Positions 26,377 through 34,531 of a DNA stretch of 64,000 nucleotides are shown piece by piece. Within the stretch, counting starts at the first letter, position 1. Every line of letters starts with the position of its first letter. The notes beneath the pieces were generated by a model. The model was not told where the DNA came from, searched no databases, and was given only the letters and a program-made list of their open reading frames with translations. Source of the DNA: UBA10161 sp038891035 (GTDB taxonomy: Archaea > Micrarchaeota > Micrarchaeia > Anstonellales > Anstonellaceae); the NCBI GenBank assembly GCA_038891035.1, contig JAWAEW010000002.1, positions 24,971 to 88,970 of the forward strand. The letters are read 5' to 3'. The translations under genes and the position numbers were made by a program.

Positions 26377-27414
26377 ATGTTTGAAAATGCGGCAGGTTCT
26401 CGGAACGATGAATTAATTTCAAACGAGAATATTCGTATTGCAGTCGTAGGTGTTGGGGGAGGCGGTTGCAATACTGTTGACCGCATGACAAGAAACGGCA
26501 TACGCTCTGCACAAACGATTGCAATAAACACAGATCAGCTCCACCTGAAAATAGTGCAAGCCCACAAGAGAGTCTTAATTGGATCTACAATTACTAAGGG
26601 ACTTGGAGCTGGAGGTTTCCCTGAAGTCGCAGAAAAATGTGCAGAAGTTTCGAAAGAAAAGCTGAGAGAAGTGCTTTCGGAGAAAGAGCTCGTCTTCGTG
26701 TGTGCAGGTATGGGCGGAGGCACAGGCACTGGCGCATCACCTGTAATTGCGCAAATTGCAAAAGAGCAAGGAGCGATCGTTGTATCTGTTGTAACGATGC
26801 CATTCAGACTTGAAAGAGCAAGGATGCAGAAGGCTTTGTGGGGACTGCAGCGCCTTGCAGCTCACTCTGATACCGTGATTGCAATTGAGAATGACCGCCT
26901 TGCAAAATATGTTCCTAATTTGCCAATCAATGAGGCATTCAACCTGGCGGATGCAATAACAAGCAAGGCAATAACAGGAATTGCGGACACCATCATGCTT
27001 CCTTCTCTTATGAACATTGATTTTGCAGACGTAAAATCTGTAATGGAAAACGGAGGCTTTGCACTCCTTTCGATGGGGGAAGGAAGAGGCCCCGACAGGA
27101 TCGACCAAGTAGTAAGAAACACTCTCGAGCAGCCTTTGCTTGACATCTCAACAGAAGGCGCAAAGGGAGCACTTTTGCACATAAGCGGAGGGCCACAGCT
27201 TACACTTGGAGAAGGCATCCAAATTGGAGAAAAAATTTCCGAGAGCTTTGACTTGAACGCAGACGTCAAAATAGGAGCCAGGCTAGATCCATCATTAGGC
27301 GACACGATAACCTGCGCTGCAATTATTACCGGCCTGAAGAATCCGTACGTTCAGCCGAGGCCGCCAGAAGAAGAAAAGAAAGTGATAGAGCTGGATGCAA
27401 TTTCATATCTTTAG
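26377..27414 (+). CDS. ftsZ2: Cell division GTPase FtsZ, FtsZ2-like
   Basis: 345 residues from the ATG at 26377, preceded by GGGGGTTGG; an in-frame ATG five codons earlier is also possible. Nucleotide loop GVGGGGCNTVDRM, tubulin signature GMGGGTGTGASPVIAQIAKE, T7 loop NIDFADVKSV. Clearly a paralogue of the preceding ftsZ. In archaea with both, FtsZ1 scaffolds and FtsZ2 constricts (known from haloarchaea). Its stop codon is immediately next to the 3' end of the opposing tRNA-Ala. Confidence 0.94.
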   Translation: MFENAAGSRNDELISNENIRIAVVGVGGGGCNTVDRMTRNGIRSAQTIAINTDQLHLKIVQAHKRVLIGSTITKGLGAGGFPEVAEKCAEVSKEKLREVLSEKELVFVCAGMGGGTGTGASPVIAQIAKEQGAIVVSVVTMPFRLERARMQKALWGLQRLAAHSDTVIAIENDRLAKYVPNLPINEAFNLADAITSKAITGIADTIMLPSLMNIDFADVKSVMENGGFALLSMGEGRGPDRIDQVVRNTLEQPLLDISTEGAKGALLHISGGPQLTLGEGIQIGEKISESFDLNADVKIGARLDPSLGDTITCAAIITGLKNPYVQPRPPEEEKKVIELDAISYL

Positions 27415-27486
27415 TGGACGAGAGGGGATTCGAACCCCTGGCCTCGTCGTTGCGAACGACGCGCTCTACCGCTGAGCTACACGCCC
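27415..27486 (-). tRNA. tRNA-Ala (anticodon CGC)
   Basis: Complete 72-base cloverleaf without intron. Acceptor GGGCGTG/CTCGTCC with the G3:U70 alanine identity pair, D arm GCTC/GAGC, anticodon stem CGTCG/CGACG around TTCGCAA, T arm AGGGG TTCGAAT CCCCT, discriminator A. CCA is not encoded. U6:U67 is a mismatch. Confidence 0.93.
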
Positions 27487-27508
27487 ACAAAATGCAGAAT
27501 TTACTTTA

Positions 27509-27518
27509 AGTGTTTAAA
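27509..27518 (+). promoter_or_regulatory. TATA box of dph6
   Basis: TGTTTAAAAA about 25 bases before the ATG at 27542, consistent with a leaderless transcript. Confidence 0.45.
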
Positions 27519-27541
27519 AAGTAACTTGCTCTTAAAGAAAT

Positions 27542-28186
27542 ATGAAGGTTGCAGTCCTTTTTTCTGGGGGCAAAGATTCTGTTTTTGCAGCATTCTTATG
27601 CCAGCAGCTGGGGTTTGAAGTTGAGCTTTTATCTGTTATTCCTGCAGAGTACTCGACTATGTTCCATTTTCCAAATATTAAATGGTGTAAGCTTCAGGCC
27701 AAAAGGATGGGCATGAAAATCACTTTTGTCCAGCCAGAAGAAAAGACAGAAGAAAGTGAGCTTGGTTGTATGAAGAAGGCCCTTGCAAAGCTGAAAGCCG
27801 ATGCCGTTGCCTGTGGAGCAATTGAGTCAGAGTACCAAAAAGAGAGGATAGACAGGATCGCACATGAACTTAGGATACCATGTTTTGCTCCTTTGTGGAG
27901 AAAAGGGGCGAAGCTCTTGGATGAACAGTGTAGGTATTTTGAGACATACATTGTGGCTGTAGCTGCAGAAGGGTTGGATGAAAAATGGTTGGGAAAAAAG
28001 TTTGATGCGAAATTTTTAGAATATGCAAAGGAGTTGCGACTGAAAATAAATCCTCATTTAGAAGGAGGAGAAGGGGAGACTTTTGTTACAGACGCACCAT
28101 TTTTCAGCAGACCAATTAAAATAAAAAGAATGCAAAAAAAGTTTGACGGAAGTTTTGGAGTTGCAAAGATTGTAGTTGCAAAATAG
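27542..28186 (+). CDS. dph6: Diphthine-ammonia ligase-like ATP pyrophosphatase (DUF71)
   Basis: 214 residues. N-terminal PP-loop FSGGKDSVFAA at residues 7-17 (N-type ATP pyrophosphatase), then ACGAIESEYQKERIDRIA and the C-terminal GEGETFVTDAPFF typical of the Dph6/DUF71 family. It catalyses the last step of diphthamide formation on the EF-2 histidine. The EF-2 encoded at 59964-62156 keeps that histidine region, so enzyme and substrate are both here. Convergent with the following gene (1-base gap). Confidence 0.88.
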   Translation: MKVAVLFSGGKDSVFAAFLCQQLGFEVELLSVIPAEYSTMFHFPNIKWCKLQAKRMGMKITFVQPEEKTEESELGCMKKALAKLKADAVACGAIESEYQKERIDRIAHELRIPCFAPLWRKGAKLLDEQCRYFETYIVAVAAEGLDEKWLGKKFDAKFLEYAKELRLKINPHLEGGEGETFVTDAPFFSRPIKIKRMQKKFDGSFGVAKIVVAK

Positions 28187-28187
28187 G

Positions 28188-28817
28188 CTATTTCTTTGCG
28201 AGCGCTTCTAGTCTATCTATTATGTTGTTGAGGTCTTGGCCATAGGCGGCTCTCACCCTTATTTCAGAAGACCACACTGCTTCCATGGGCAGTTCCTTGT
28301 TCAAGGTTATATTGTGTCCGGCAAAAGCCTTGGAGCCGTTGATTTGGACCTTTGTTTTGATAGGGACGGATTCTTCCACCCTAAATACGATCGGATGACC
28401 GGCAGGGCTTACACCTACAAGTTGTGTATTGATTGGAATAGTGAATTCAAGCGGCACTTCAAAGGTTTCTGGAAACATATCTCGAATAGGATAGGTTTTG
28501 TTGATTCTCACAGAAGTTTGCATTGGTGCAGTCATTCTAATCTCGCGGTTTTGAAGTGAACGCAAATCGTCTGCAATTCCAAGCAATTGCTGCTTTTGGT
28601 ATTCTGAAAGGGGCCTTTCTACAAAGAAAGAAAGATAAAGGCTGGCCAAGGAAAGGAGAAGGGCAACCCCTGCTACCATTAATGCGAATCCAGAATTATC
28701 TTGCTTTTGCGAAGGAGAAGCTTCATTTTCACCTGAAGCAGTGTAAATCTTTTGCGAAGGCGGAGTGTATGAGCCACTTCCACCGCGCAAAAAGCTGCTT
28801 GGCAAATTAGATGCCAT
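28188..28817 (-). CDS. Membrane-anchored protein of unknown function
   Basis: 209 residues from the ATG at 28817, chosen because GGTGATCTTC precedes it. The N-terminal 35 residues are Ser/Pro/Gly-rich and cytoplasmic, one membrane span covers about 43-65, then a helical region and an extracellular beta domain (VPLEFTIPINTQLVG, ESVPIKTKVQING). No family recognised; the beta part looks like a LEA/Ig-type fold. Confidence 0.6.
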   Translation of the reverse strand: MASNLPSSFLRGGSGSYTPPSQKIYTASGENEASPSQKQDNSGFALMVAGVALLLSLASLYLSFFVERPLSEYQKQQLLGIADDLRSLQNREIRMTAPMQTSVRINKTYPIRDMFPETFEVPLEFTIPINTQLVGVSPAGHPIVFRVEESVPIKTKVQINGSKAFAGHNITLNKELPMEAVWSSEIRVRAAYGQDLNNIIDRLEALAKK

Positions 28818-28884
28818 GAAGATCACCACTATGAAAACGGAAAAAACCATTTATAATATTTGGTGGTTGCCAAAAATCAGCGAG

Positions 28885-28894
28885 TAATTTAAAC
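28885..28894 (+). promoter_or_regulatory. TATA box of the ferredoxin gene
   Basis: TAATTTAAAC about 40 bases before the ATG; a strong GGTGATTTTAT Shine-Dalgarno follows just upstream of the start. Confidence 0.5.
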
Positions 28895-28931
28895 TTTATC
28901 AGACGAATAAGAACAAGGCGGGTGATTTTAT

Positions 28932-29210
28932 ATGGCAAAAGTAACTTTTAAGTCAGACAACATACAAGTTGAAGTTCCACCAGGAACACCATTAGTCCAG
29001 ATTGCAGAGGACAATGGAGCAAGCATTGCATTTTCATGCAAAGCAGGAGTCTGTGTCTCCTGCCTTATAAATGTGAATAAGGGGATGGAAAATCTTTCAG
29101 AAAAAACCGATAACGAAAAGGCGACTCTGGAAGGCTTTGGGGCGAAGCCAAATCAGAGGCTTGCATGTCAAGTAATTGTAAATGGCGATGTGGAAATTGA
29201 AAATCCTTAA
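28932..29210 (+). CDS. [2Fe-2S] ferredoxin, plant type
   Basis: 92 residues. The cluster ligands are in CKAGVCVSC (C-x4-C-x2-C, about residues 37-45) and the last Cys in RLACQV near residue 78. TPLVQIAEDNGASIAFSC matches the beta-grasp ferredoxin fold. Single electron carrier; the partner is not encoded nearby. A T-rich stretch at 29248-29262 follows. Confidence 0.9.
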   Translation: MAKVTFKSDNIQVEVPPGTPLVQIAEDNGASIAFSCKAGVCVSCLINVNKGMENLSEKTDNEKATLEGFGAKPNQRLACQVIVNGDVEIENP

Positions 29211-29247
29211 CTGCTTTCTTCTTTATTCTAAAAGACGCCTTCTAACT

Positions 29248-29262
29248 AATTTTTTCTCTTTA
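29248..29262 (+). terminator. T-rich terminator after the ferredoxin gene
   Basis: A run of T with few C about 40 bases past the ferredoxin stop and before the opposing tRNA-Ser, typical of archaeal poly-U termination. Confidence 0.45.
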
Positions 29263-29298
29263 ACTTCTTACTTTCAGCTTTTTGCCATATAAGATAAG

Positions 29299-29399
29299 CG
29301 CCGACGAGGAGATTTGAACTCCTAAGCCCGAAAAGGGCACCAGATTTCCTGCTTTCGCAGTCTCAAGTCTGGCGCATTACCAGGTTCTGCCACGTCGGC
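29299..29399 (-). tRNA. tRNA-Ser (anticodon TGA) with 16-base intron
   Basis: 101 bases including an intron at 29346-29361 at the canonical position 37/38. Acceptor GCCGACG/CGTCGGC with discriminator G (serine in archaea), anticodon stem CCAGA/TCTGG, anticodon TGA, long variable arm GCCC/GGGC, T arm with TTCAAAT. The intron contains CTGCGAAAGCAG. CTTG (32-35) can pair with CAGG in the intron, giving bulges AGA and AAA, a compact bulge-helix-bulge. Confidence 0.88.
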
Positions 29400-29462
29400 A
29401 CTGCCTTAAATAAAAGAAAGAAGAATTAAAAAAAGAATTCTTGAGTCAAGCCAAAAAAAGAA

Positions 29463-30179
29463 TCAGCTAGCCAAAATATCTATCGGATCGAATTTCTTTG
29501 TTTTTTCAGCAAATTTGTTAAGATCAATATTTCTTGCGTGTAATTCTTTTTTGTATTCTATGAAACTTGAGACAAAGATGCCTGCACTTTCAAGCACGTA
29601 TGAAGGAGACAGGCTTGGCTCCAATTTGACAAGATGAGCTGCAAGCGGCTCTAGTTCCTGCACTGGAACATAAACTTTGTCTGTAATGAAATAGAATGGA
29701 CTTAGTGGAACCATCTTAGGAAGTAATGGAGTAACTCTTTGGCGAAACGCTAAGATAACCCCACCTTCATCATTTGATTGGTCTTTGAATGGATTTTTGC
29801 TTGCAATATGAACTGCCAAATATGCTTTTATGTCGGATTTTATTACTTCTGCTTCCCAGCTGGTGATAAGGAGAGGAAGAAAATATTGCGATTTTGACAT
29901 ATCAACGAATCCCGTTGTAGCTGAAATTTTGAAATTGTAGGCTTCAAGGAACATTTTGTCTTCCTTTGAAAACTCCGGCAGTATAAATAGTAACGGAAAA
30001 TACGGTACATCCGCGTCTTTCAGAATTTTGATGGATAGGGAAATTGAATCTGCAATTGCTCTTGCTTTTTCTGCATTTATTGGGTCCTCCTTAAGAACTT
30101 CTTTCCTTTTGAATATCTGTAGAACATTGGGTATCTTTTTGGAGAATGTCTTGTTTTGTTTGTTTTGCATTTCAACCAT
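29463..30179 (-). CDS. Hypothetical protein
   Basis: 238 residues, soluble, no signal peptide or membrane helix. Start supported by GGTGGTACT before the ATG and a TATA (TTTTTAAATATTT, 30206-30220 on the minus strand) about 35 bases upstream. Mixed alpha/beta composition with a basic N-terminus; short hydrophobic strands such as PYFPLLFILPEF and YFLPLLITSWEA. I recognise no family or motif. Confidence 0.65.
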   Translation of the reverse strand: MVEMQNKQNKTFSKKIPNVLQIFKRKEVLKEDPINAEKARAIADSISLSIKILKDADVPYFPLLFILPEFSKEDKMFLEAYNFKISATTGFVDMSKSQYFLPLLITSWEAEVIKSDIKAYLAVHIASKNPFKDQSNDEGGVILAFRQRVTPLLPKMVPLSPFYFITDKVYVPVQELEPLAAHLVKLEPSLSPSYVLESAGIFVSSFIEYKKELHARNIDLNKFAEKTKKFDPIDILAS

Positions 30180-30247
30180 AGTACCACCTGGTAAAATAAA
30201 GATGCGAAATATTTAAAAAGTGGTATATAATAAAAAAACGTGTGCTT

Positions 30248-30553
30248 CTATTCTAATGAAATTTTGACTTGCACATTTTCTGGGACTCGCACCCTCATTA
30301 TTTGCCTTAATGTGCGCTCGTCCCCAGCAACGTCAATAATTCTCTTATGAATCCGCATTTCCCAATGTTCGTAAGTATCAGACCCGTCACCGCAAGGGCT
30401 TCTTCGTGTCACAACCACCAGTCTGCGGGTTGGGAGAGGCACAGGGCCACGTATCTCTACTCCTGTTTGCTTGGCAATTTCGATTATTTGCTTGCAGACC
30501 TCATCCAGGTCTTTTGGGGTTTTGCCTATCAGCTTGATCCTTGCCTTTCCCAT
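30248..30553 (-). CDS. rps10: Ribosomal protein uS10
   Basis: 101 residues; binds the 30S head. ARIKLIGKTPKDLDEVC at the start, PLPTRRLVVVTRRSPCGDG and a C-terminal VQVKISLE fit archaeal S10 in length and sequence. It follows EF-1A at a 63-base gap, the usual archaeal tuf-rps10 pair. GGTGAATAG precedes the ATG. Confidence 0.97.
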   Translation of the reverse strand: MGKARIKLIGKTPKDLDEVCKQIIEIAKQTGVEIRGPVPLPTRRLVVVTRRSPCGDGSDTYEHWEMRIHKRIIDVAGDERTLRQIMRVRVPENVQVKISLE

Positions 30554-30616
30554 CTATTCACCTTTCGGCTCCGGTTCGTTTGAACCGGATGCCGACCTCA
30601 AAAAAAACAAAACAAT

Positions 30617-31885
30617 TCAGGACTTTGGAACCACATCAAGCACCACTCCTGCCGCAACAGTTTGCCCCATGTCACGGATAGCAAACCTACCAAGCGGCGG
30701 AAAATCTTGGAACTTCTCAATCACAACGGGTTTAAGCGGCTTGACTTTAACAACCGCTACATCACCCGATTTTATAAAGTCTGGGTTCTTTTGGATTATC
30801 TGTCCGGTCTTCGGGTCTTTCTTTTCGAGAATGTCTGTAATAGTGCATGCAACCTGTGCTGTGTGAACATGGAAAACAGGAGTGTATCCCTTGCCAATTG
30901 CAGTTGGATGATCCAACACCACAATTTGAGCTGTGAATTCTGCGGCGACTTTTGGTGGGTTGTTGACGGGTCCGACCACTTCGCCACGCCTAATGTCCTT
31001 CTTATCTACGTTTTTGACATTGAAACCGATATTGTCACCGGGTATTGCCTGCTGGAGAGGCTGGTGATGCATTTCAATGCTTTTTACCTCGCCTTTTGCG
31101 CCAGAAGGCATGAAAATCACTGTGTCATTCACTTTAAGAACACCTGTCTCTACTCTTCCCACTGGAACGGTTCCATGGCCTGTAATCGAGAAGACATCCT
31201 GAATCGGCAGTCTGAGTGGCTTGTCAATCGGCTTTGGTGGAGGAACTAGTTTGTCAAAGCACTCAAGCAAAGTTGGTCCAGAATACCAAGGCATTTCTTT
31301 GCTTCTCTCCTTTATGTTTGCACCCGCATAGCCAGAAATTGGGACAAACGGAATTGACTCGATTTTGTAGCCGATATTCTTCAAGAGGTTTGAGAGAGCC
31401 ATTTTCGTTTCATCAAACTTGACATGGTCATAATTTACTGCATCCATCTTGTTTATTGCGACTATAAGCTGATTGACTCCGAGCACCTTTGCCAAGAAGG
31501 CGTGCTCCTTGGTTTGCGCCTGAACTCCTTCCTTTGCAGAACAGACTAGGACTGCAGCGTCTGCCTGCGAAGCACCAGTAATCATGTTTTTGACGAAGTC
31601 GCGGTGGCCAGGAGCATCAATAATGGTGAAATAGTACTTTTGAGTTTGGAACTCCTTGTGCGAAAGATCTATGGTAACTCCCCTTTCCCTTTCTTCTTTA
31701 AGAGTGTCCATCGTAAAGGCAAATTCAAATGTAGCCTTTCCCAGCTTCTCTGCTTCTTCCTTAAGCTTGCGCAACTGCTGTTCGGAGAGGGCACCAGTCT
31801 CATAAAGGATGCGCCCCACGGTAGTGGATTTGCCGTGGTCGACGTGCCCTATGAAAATCAAATTCAAATGTTCCTTTTCCGCCAT
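30617..31885 (-). CDS. tuf: Elongation factor 1-alpha (aEF-1A)
   Basis: 422 residues; delivers aminoacyl-tRNA to the ribosome. G1 GHVDHGKST, G3 DAPGHRDF, G4 NKMD, then two beta-barrel domains (VGRVETGVLK, HPTAIGKGYTPV). Archaeal length and motifs. A strong promoter lies about 80 bases upstream and the uS10 gene follows. Confidence 0.98.
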   Translation of the reverse strand: MAEKEHLNLIFIGHVDHGKSTTVGRILYETGALSEQQLRKLKEEAEKLGKATFEFAFTMDTLKEERERGVTIDLSHKEFQTQKYYFTIIDAPGHRDFVKNMITGASQADAAVLVCSAKEGVQAQTKEHAFLAKVLGVNQLIVAINKMDAVNYDHVKFDETKMALSNLLKNIGYKIESIPFVPISGYAGANIKERSKEMPWYSGPTLLECFDKLVPPPKPIDKPLRLPIQDVFSITGHGTVPVGRVETGVLKVNDTVIFMPSGAKGEVKSIEMHHQPLQQAIPGDNIGFNVKNVDKKDIRRGEVVGPVNNPPKVAAEFTAQIVVLDHPTAIGKGYTPVFHVHTAQVACTITDILEKKDPKTGQIIQKNPDFIKSGDVAVVKVKPLKPVVIEKFQDFPPLGRFAIRDMGQTVAAGVVLDVVPKS

Positions 31886-31962
31886 TGCAATTCACCTCTG
31901 TTTGCCGACTGACACGACGTCAGCCAAACTCAAGCCGAAGCGGAGTTATTATATTAGATTAT

Positions 31963-31970
31963 TTTATAAA
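31963..31970 (-). promoter_or_regulatory. TATA box and BRE of the tuf-rps10 operon
   Basis: On the minus strand the element reads GAAACC followed by TTTATAAAA, close to the archaeal consensus, about 80 bases before the EF-1A start. Confidence 0.7.
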
Positions 31971-31994
31971 GGTTTCTCAGAGCCAACGCCAAGA

Positions 31995-32447
31995 TTAAGA
32001 CTTTTTTCCAAAATTACCTTTTGGTTTTGGAATTTTAAGCTCCGGATAGACTTCTTGCAGGGTCTCTGGATCGAGGTTGGTTTTGAATCCTAGCATGTCC
32101 AGCACTGTCTTGACAAGATAGTTTTCGGCAATCTGCAAGTGTTTTTCTGTTGGGCAAGAAGAAAGCAGCTGCTCCTTGAATTCAGATGGTCTAAGAGAAG
32201 AAAAAACTTCTGCAAGGGAGGCAAAGCTTTTGCGTTTGCCTTTGACAAGCTTGGCTGCAAGAGCTTCAATCTGCTCTTGCTTTATGCCTGAAAATTGATA
32301 GCTTTTTCTTGAGAGCGTAGCTTCGATTGAGGCAAGTATTGCAGCAACTTCTTCAGGCTTGGTTTTGGAATCTATAGACATTTTTTTGATTACAATCCAG
32401 TCTTTGTATTTTGCAGTAAATACTATCTCGCCTTTTTCATCTTCCAT
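31995..32447 (-). CDS. Hypothetical archaeal protein (possibly DUF2666)
   Basis: 150 residues, soluble, mostly helical after a short beta start (IVFTAKYKDWIVIKKM). GTGATGCT precedes the ATG. It sits 7 bases before eL40 in the same direction, so it is probably co-transcribed with a ribosomal protein. The KYKDWIVIKK start suggests the archaeal DUF2666 family, from memory and unverified. No catalytic motif seen. Confidence 0.6.
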   Translation of the reverse strand: MEDEKGEIVFTAKYKDWIVIKKMSIDSKTKPEEVAAILASIEATLSRKSYQFSGIKQEQIEALAAKLVKGKRKSFASLAEVFSSLRPSEFKEQLLSSCPTEKHLQIAENYLVKTVLDMLGFKTNLDPETLQEVYPELKIPKPKGNFGKKS

Positions 32448-32454
32448 AGCATCA

Positions 32455-32607
32455 CTACTTCTTAACTCGGATTTCTTTCCTCTTAGGTCTCAAATAGACA
32501 GAACCGCATTTTCTACATTTTTCAACATTTCTCTTGTTCCTTGCTTTGCACTTGCGGCAAATGAAAATATTTGAAATGACCACATCTGCTTCTGGAAATT
32601 TACCCAT
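32455..32607 (-). CDS. rpl40e: Ribosomal protein eL40
   Basis: 50 residues from the ATG at 32607, preceded by GGTGAATCC. Two C-x2-C pairs (CRKCKARN and CRKCGSVY) bind zinc; the basic tail RPKRKEIRVKK is typical. A longer upstream frame would run into the tRNA-Thr gene and is not the start. Confidence 0.95.
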   Translation of the reverse strand: MGKFPEADVVISNIFICRKCKARNKRNVEKCRKCGSVYLRPKRKEIRVKK

Positions 32608-32688
32608 TGGATTCACCTTGCTAAGCGTTCCTTGCCAAGCATTCTTTCGATTAAGGTTTAAAACAATATGCCCGACAAGAAAATATAA

Positions 32689-32774
32689 GCCCCTGTAGCT
32701 CATCGGTAGAGCGGTTGTCTTGTATCCATTCGCAAGAAAACAACAGGTAGCGAGTTCAATTCTCGCCGGGGGCT
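32689..32774 (+). tRNA. tRNA-Thr (anticodon TGT) with 14-base intron
   Basis: 86 bases including an intron at 32725-32738 between positions 37 and 38. Acceptor GCCCCTG/CGGGGGC, discriminator T as in archaeal tRNA-Thr, anticodon stem GTTGT/ACAAC. CTTG (32-35) pairs with CAAG inside the intron, leaving 3-base bulges TAT and AAA: a clean miniature bulge-helix-bulge. Confidence 0.92.
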
Positions 32775-32802
32775 TTCTTTTTGTTGGCTTGATGGCAAAG
32801 AA

Positions 32803-34527
32803 TCAGAAGATGGCTTTTTGCTTTCCTAAAGCAATTGCATTTTGAAGAAGATCCCAGACAAGAATCAGAGCAAAAAGGATTGCTATGTCGTCAGCAACCC
32901 CAAATATTGACGGAAGACCGATGCCTGCGACTACTTGACTTATCAAGGCTGCCAAAGCAAGGAGAAAAATAATAGCTGCTAAATCACGCAAAATTTTACT
33001 TTCGAGGGTAGCGTTCTTTTTGTGCCGTGCAATCGTTGATGAGAGCAAATCAAGTAATGGTTTCAAGTCACGGAATATCCCATAAGCAAGATATGAAAGA
33101 AAGATCAACCCCAAAACGAGGAATATCGACCTCAACAAGATCGCTTCTTGCGCATATCCTTCCTGAAGAAGAGAAGTTGTTGCAGACCTCAAAACTACCA
33201 TCAAAAATATCATCAACGCTATCCACCCTACTCTGTTTCTGATGCAGCTCCAGCAAGTCTGTGCAGAACGCCAAAAGATCCCGTGAGGTGAAAAATCTCG
33301 AATAAGGCCTGAAAGATATCTTGATATGGAAACTGAAGATTTCTGGAGGAAAAACGGCATATTTTTTAGACCAAATTGCAAGATTTCTTTTTGCCGATCA
33401 AGAAGTATTGAAGAAATGATTGCCGTTGAGATTACTCCAAATGAACCAACTGCAATCAGCACAGGACGGGAATATTCGGGGGCGATTGATGCAATTATAA
33501 GTGAAAATTCACCAAGCACTAGCATTGCGCTTGCGCCAAAAAGCGAACTTTTTGAGCTGGACCCTGTTGCAAAAAGAAGCCAAAGAACTGAAAAGAAGCA
33601 AACGATTACAAAAGCTGCGACAAATACCATAGCTAAAGTAAGATTTTCAAGTATAAGAATAGGATTAACTTGCATGCCTAATGAAAGGAAGAAAAGGGTG
33701 GCAAAAGTTAGAAGCAACGGCTTTATTGACTTTTCTATTCTGTGCGAATGTGGTACAGATGAAACTATGCTGCCTGCCAAAAATGCACCTACCGATGCTG
33801 AAAGCCCAAAAAGTTGGGCAAGAAGGGCCATACCCATACAAAGTGAAAATGAAAGAAAGATCATAAGCTCCATATTGAACGATTGAGTAAGCCTTGTGAT
33901 TGCATTAGCTGCAGGCTTTCTAAATACTATGTAAAATGCACCAAGCAAGCCAAAAGAAACTAGAACGGAAAAAATTTTGTCTTCTATAGTAGGAACTTCT
34001 CCTCCAAATGAAAGAGAAGAAAAGAATGTAAGGGCTGCAACTGCCACAAAATCTTCAACAATCAGCATTGAGAAAAGAAGTGGCATAAGCTTATTTTTTG
34101 ACAATCCTTTTTCGCTGGTTATTTTGTAAAACAAAGCAGTGCTTGTGATTGAAATCATTGCGCCTAAAAAGAGCGCAGAAGTGAAATCCAATCCGAAATA
34201 TAATGCAATTTCATATCCGGCCGCAAAAAGAAAGGCCATTTTGAATAAAGTTACGAATGACGCTCTAAGGCCTGACTTAAAAATGCGTGAAACCGAAAAC
34301 TCTATCCCAACTGTAAAAAGAAGAAGGATTGCACCGAGTTCTGAAAAAAGAGAAATAATGGTCTCATCTTTTACCAAACCAAGCACGTGTGGACCGGCAA
34401 TAGAGCCAAGAATCAAAAGCCCAACTACATAAGGTTGCCTGAATCTTTCTGAAAAAATTGTTCCAAGTAGAGCCAGCACAATGAAAAAGGAAAGCTGTAT
34501 TATCAAATTGTCTGAGCCAGTCAACAT
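32803..34527 (-). CDS. Kef-type monovalent cation:proton antiporter (CPA2)
   Basis: 574 residues. Residues 1-380 are the Na+/H+ exchanger domain with about 12 spans (RQPYVVGLLILGSIAGPHVLG in part, LFTVGIEFS, LIVEDFVAV with the transport Asp). Instead of the soluble RCK/TrkA domain seen in Kef proteins, residues 385-574 hold about four further membrane spans joined by a basic linker. Function: K+ or Na+ exchange against H+. The gene is followed by a coiled-coil protein 4 bases upstream of its start. Confidence 0.85.
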   Translation of the reverse strand: MLTGSDNLIIQLSFFIVLALLGTIFSERFRQPYVVGLLILGSIAGPHVLGLVKDETIISLFSELGAILLLFTVGIEFSVSRIFKSGLRASFVTLFKMAFLFAAGYEIALYFGLDFTSALFLGAMISITSTALFYKITSEKGLSKNKLMPLLFSMLIVEDFVAVAALTFFSSLSFGGEVPTIEDKIFSVLVSFGLLGAFYIVFRKPAANAITRLTQSFNMELMIFLSFSLCMGMALLAQLFGLSASVGAFLAGSIVSSVPHSHRIEKSIKPLLLTFATLFFLSLGMQVNPILILENLTLAMVFVAAFVIVCFFSVLWLLFATGSSSKSSLFGASAMLVLGEFSLIIASIAPEYSRPVLIAVGSFGVISTAIISSILLDRQKEILQFGLKNMPFFLQKSSVSISRYLSGLIRDFSPHGIFWRSAQTCWSCIRNRVGWIALMIFLMVVLRSATTSLLQEGYAQEAILLRSIFLVLGLIFLSYLAYGIFRDLKPLLDLLSSTIARHKKNATLESKILRDLAAIIFLLALAALISQVVAGIGLPSIFGVADDIAILFALILVWDLLQNAIALGKQKAIF

Positions 34528-34531
34528 AAAA

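Noticed and set aside
26862..27305. Long antisense frames across both ftsZ genes
   Set aside because: Mirror frames produced by the codon use of ftsZ; no start site or family match.
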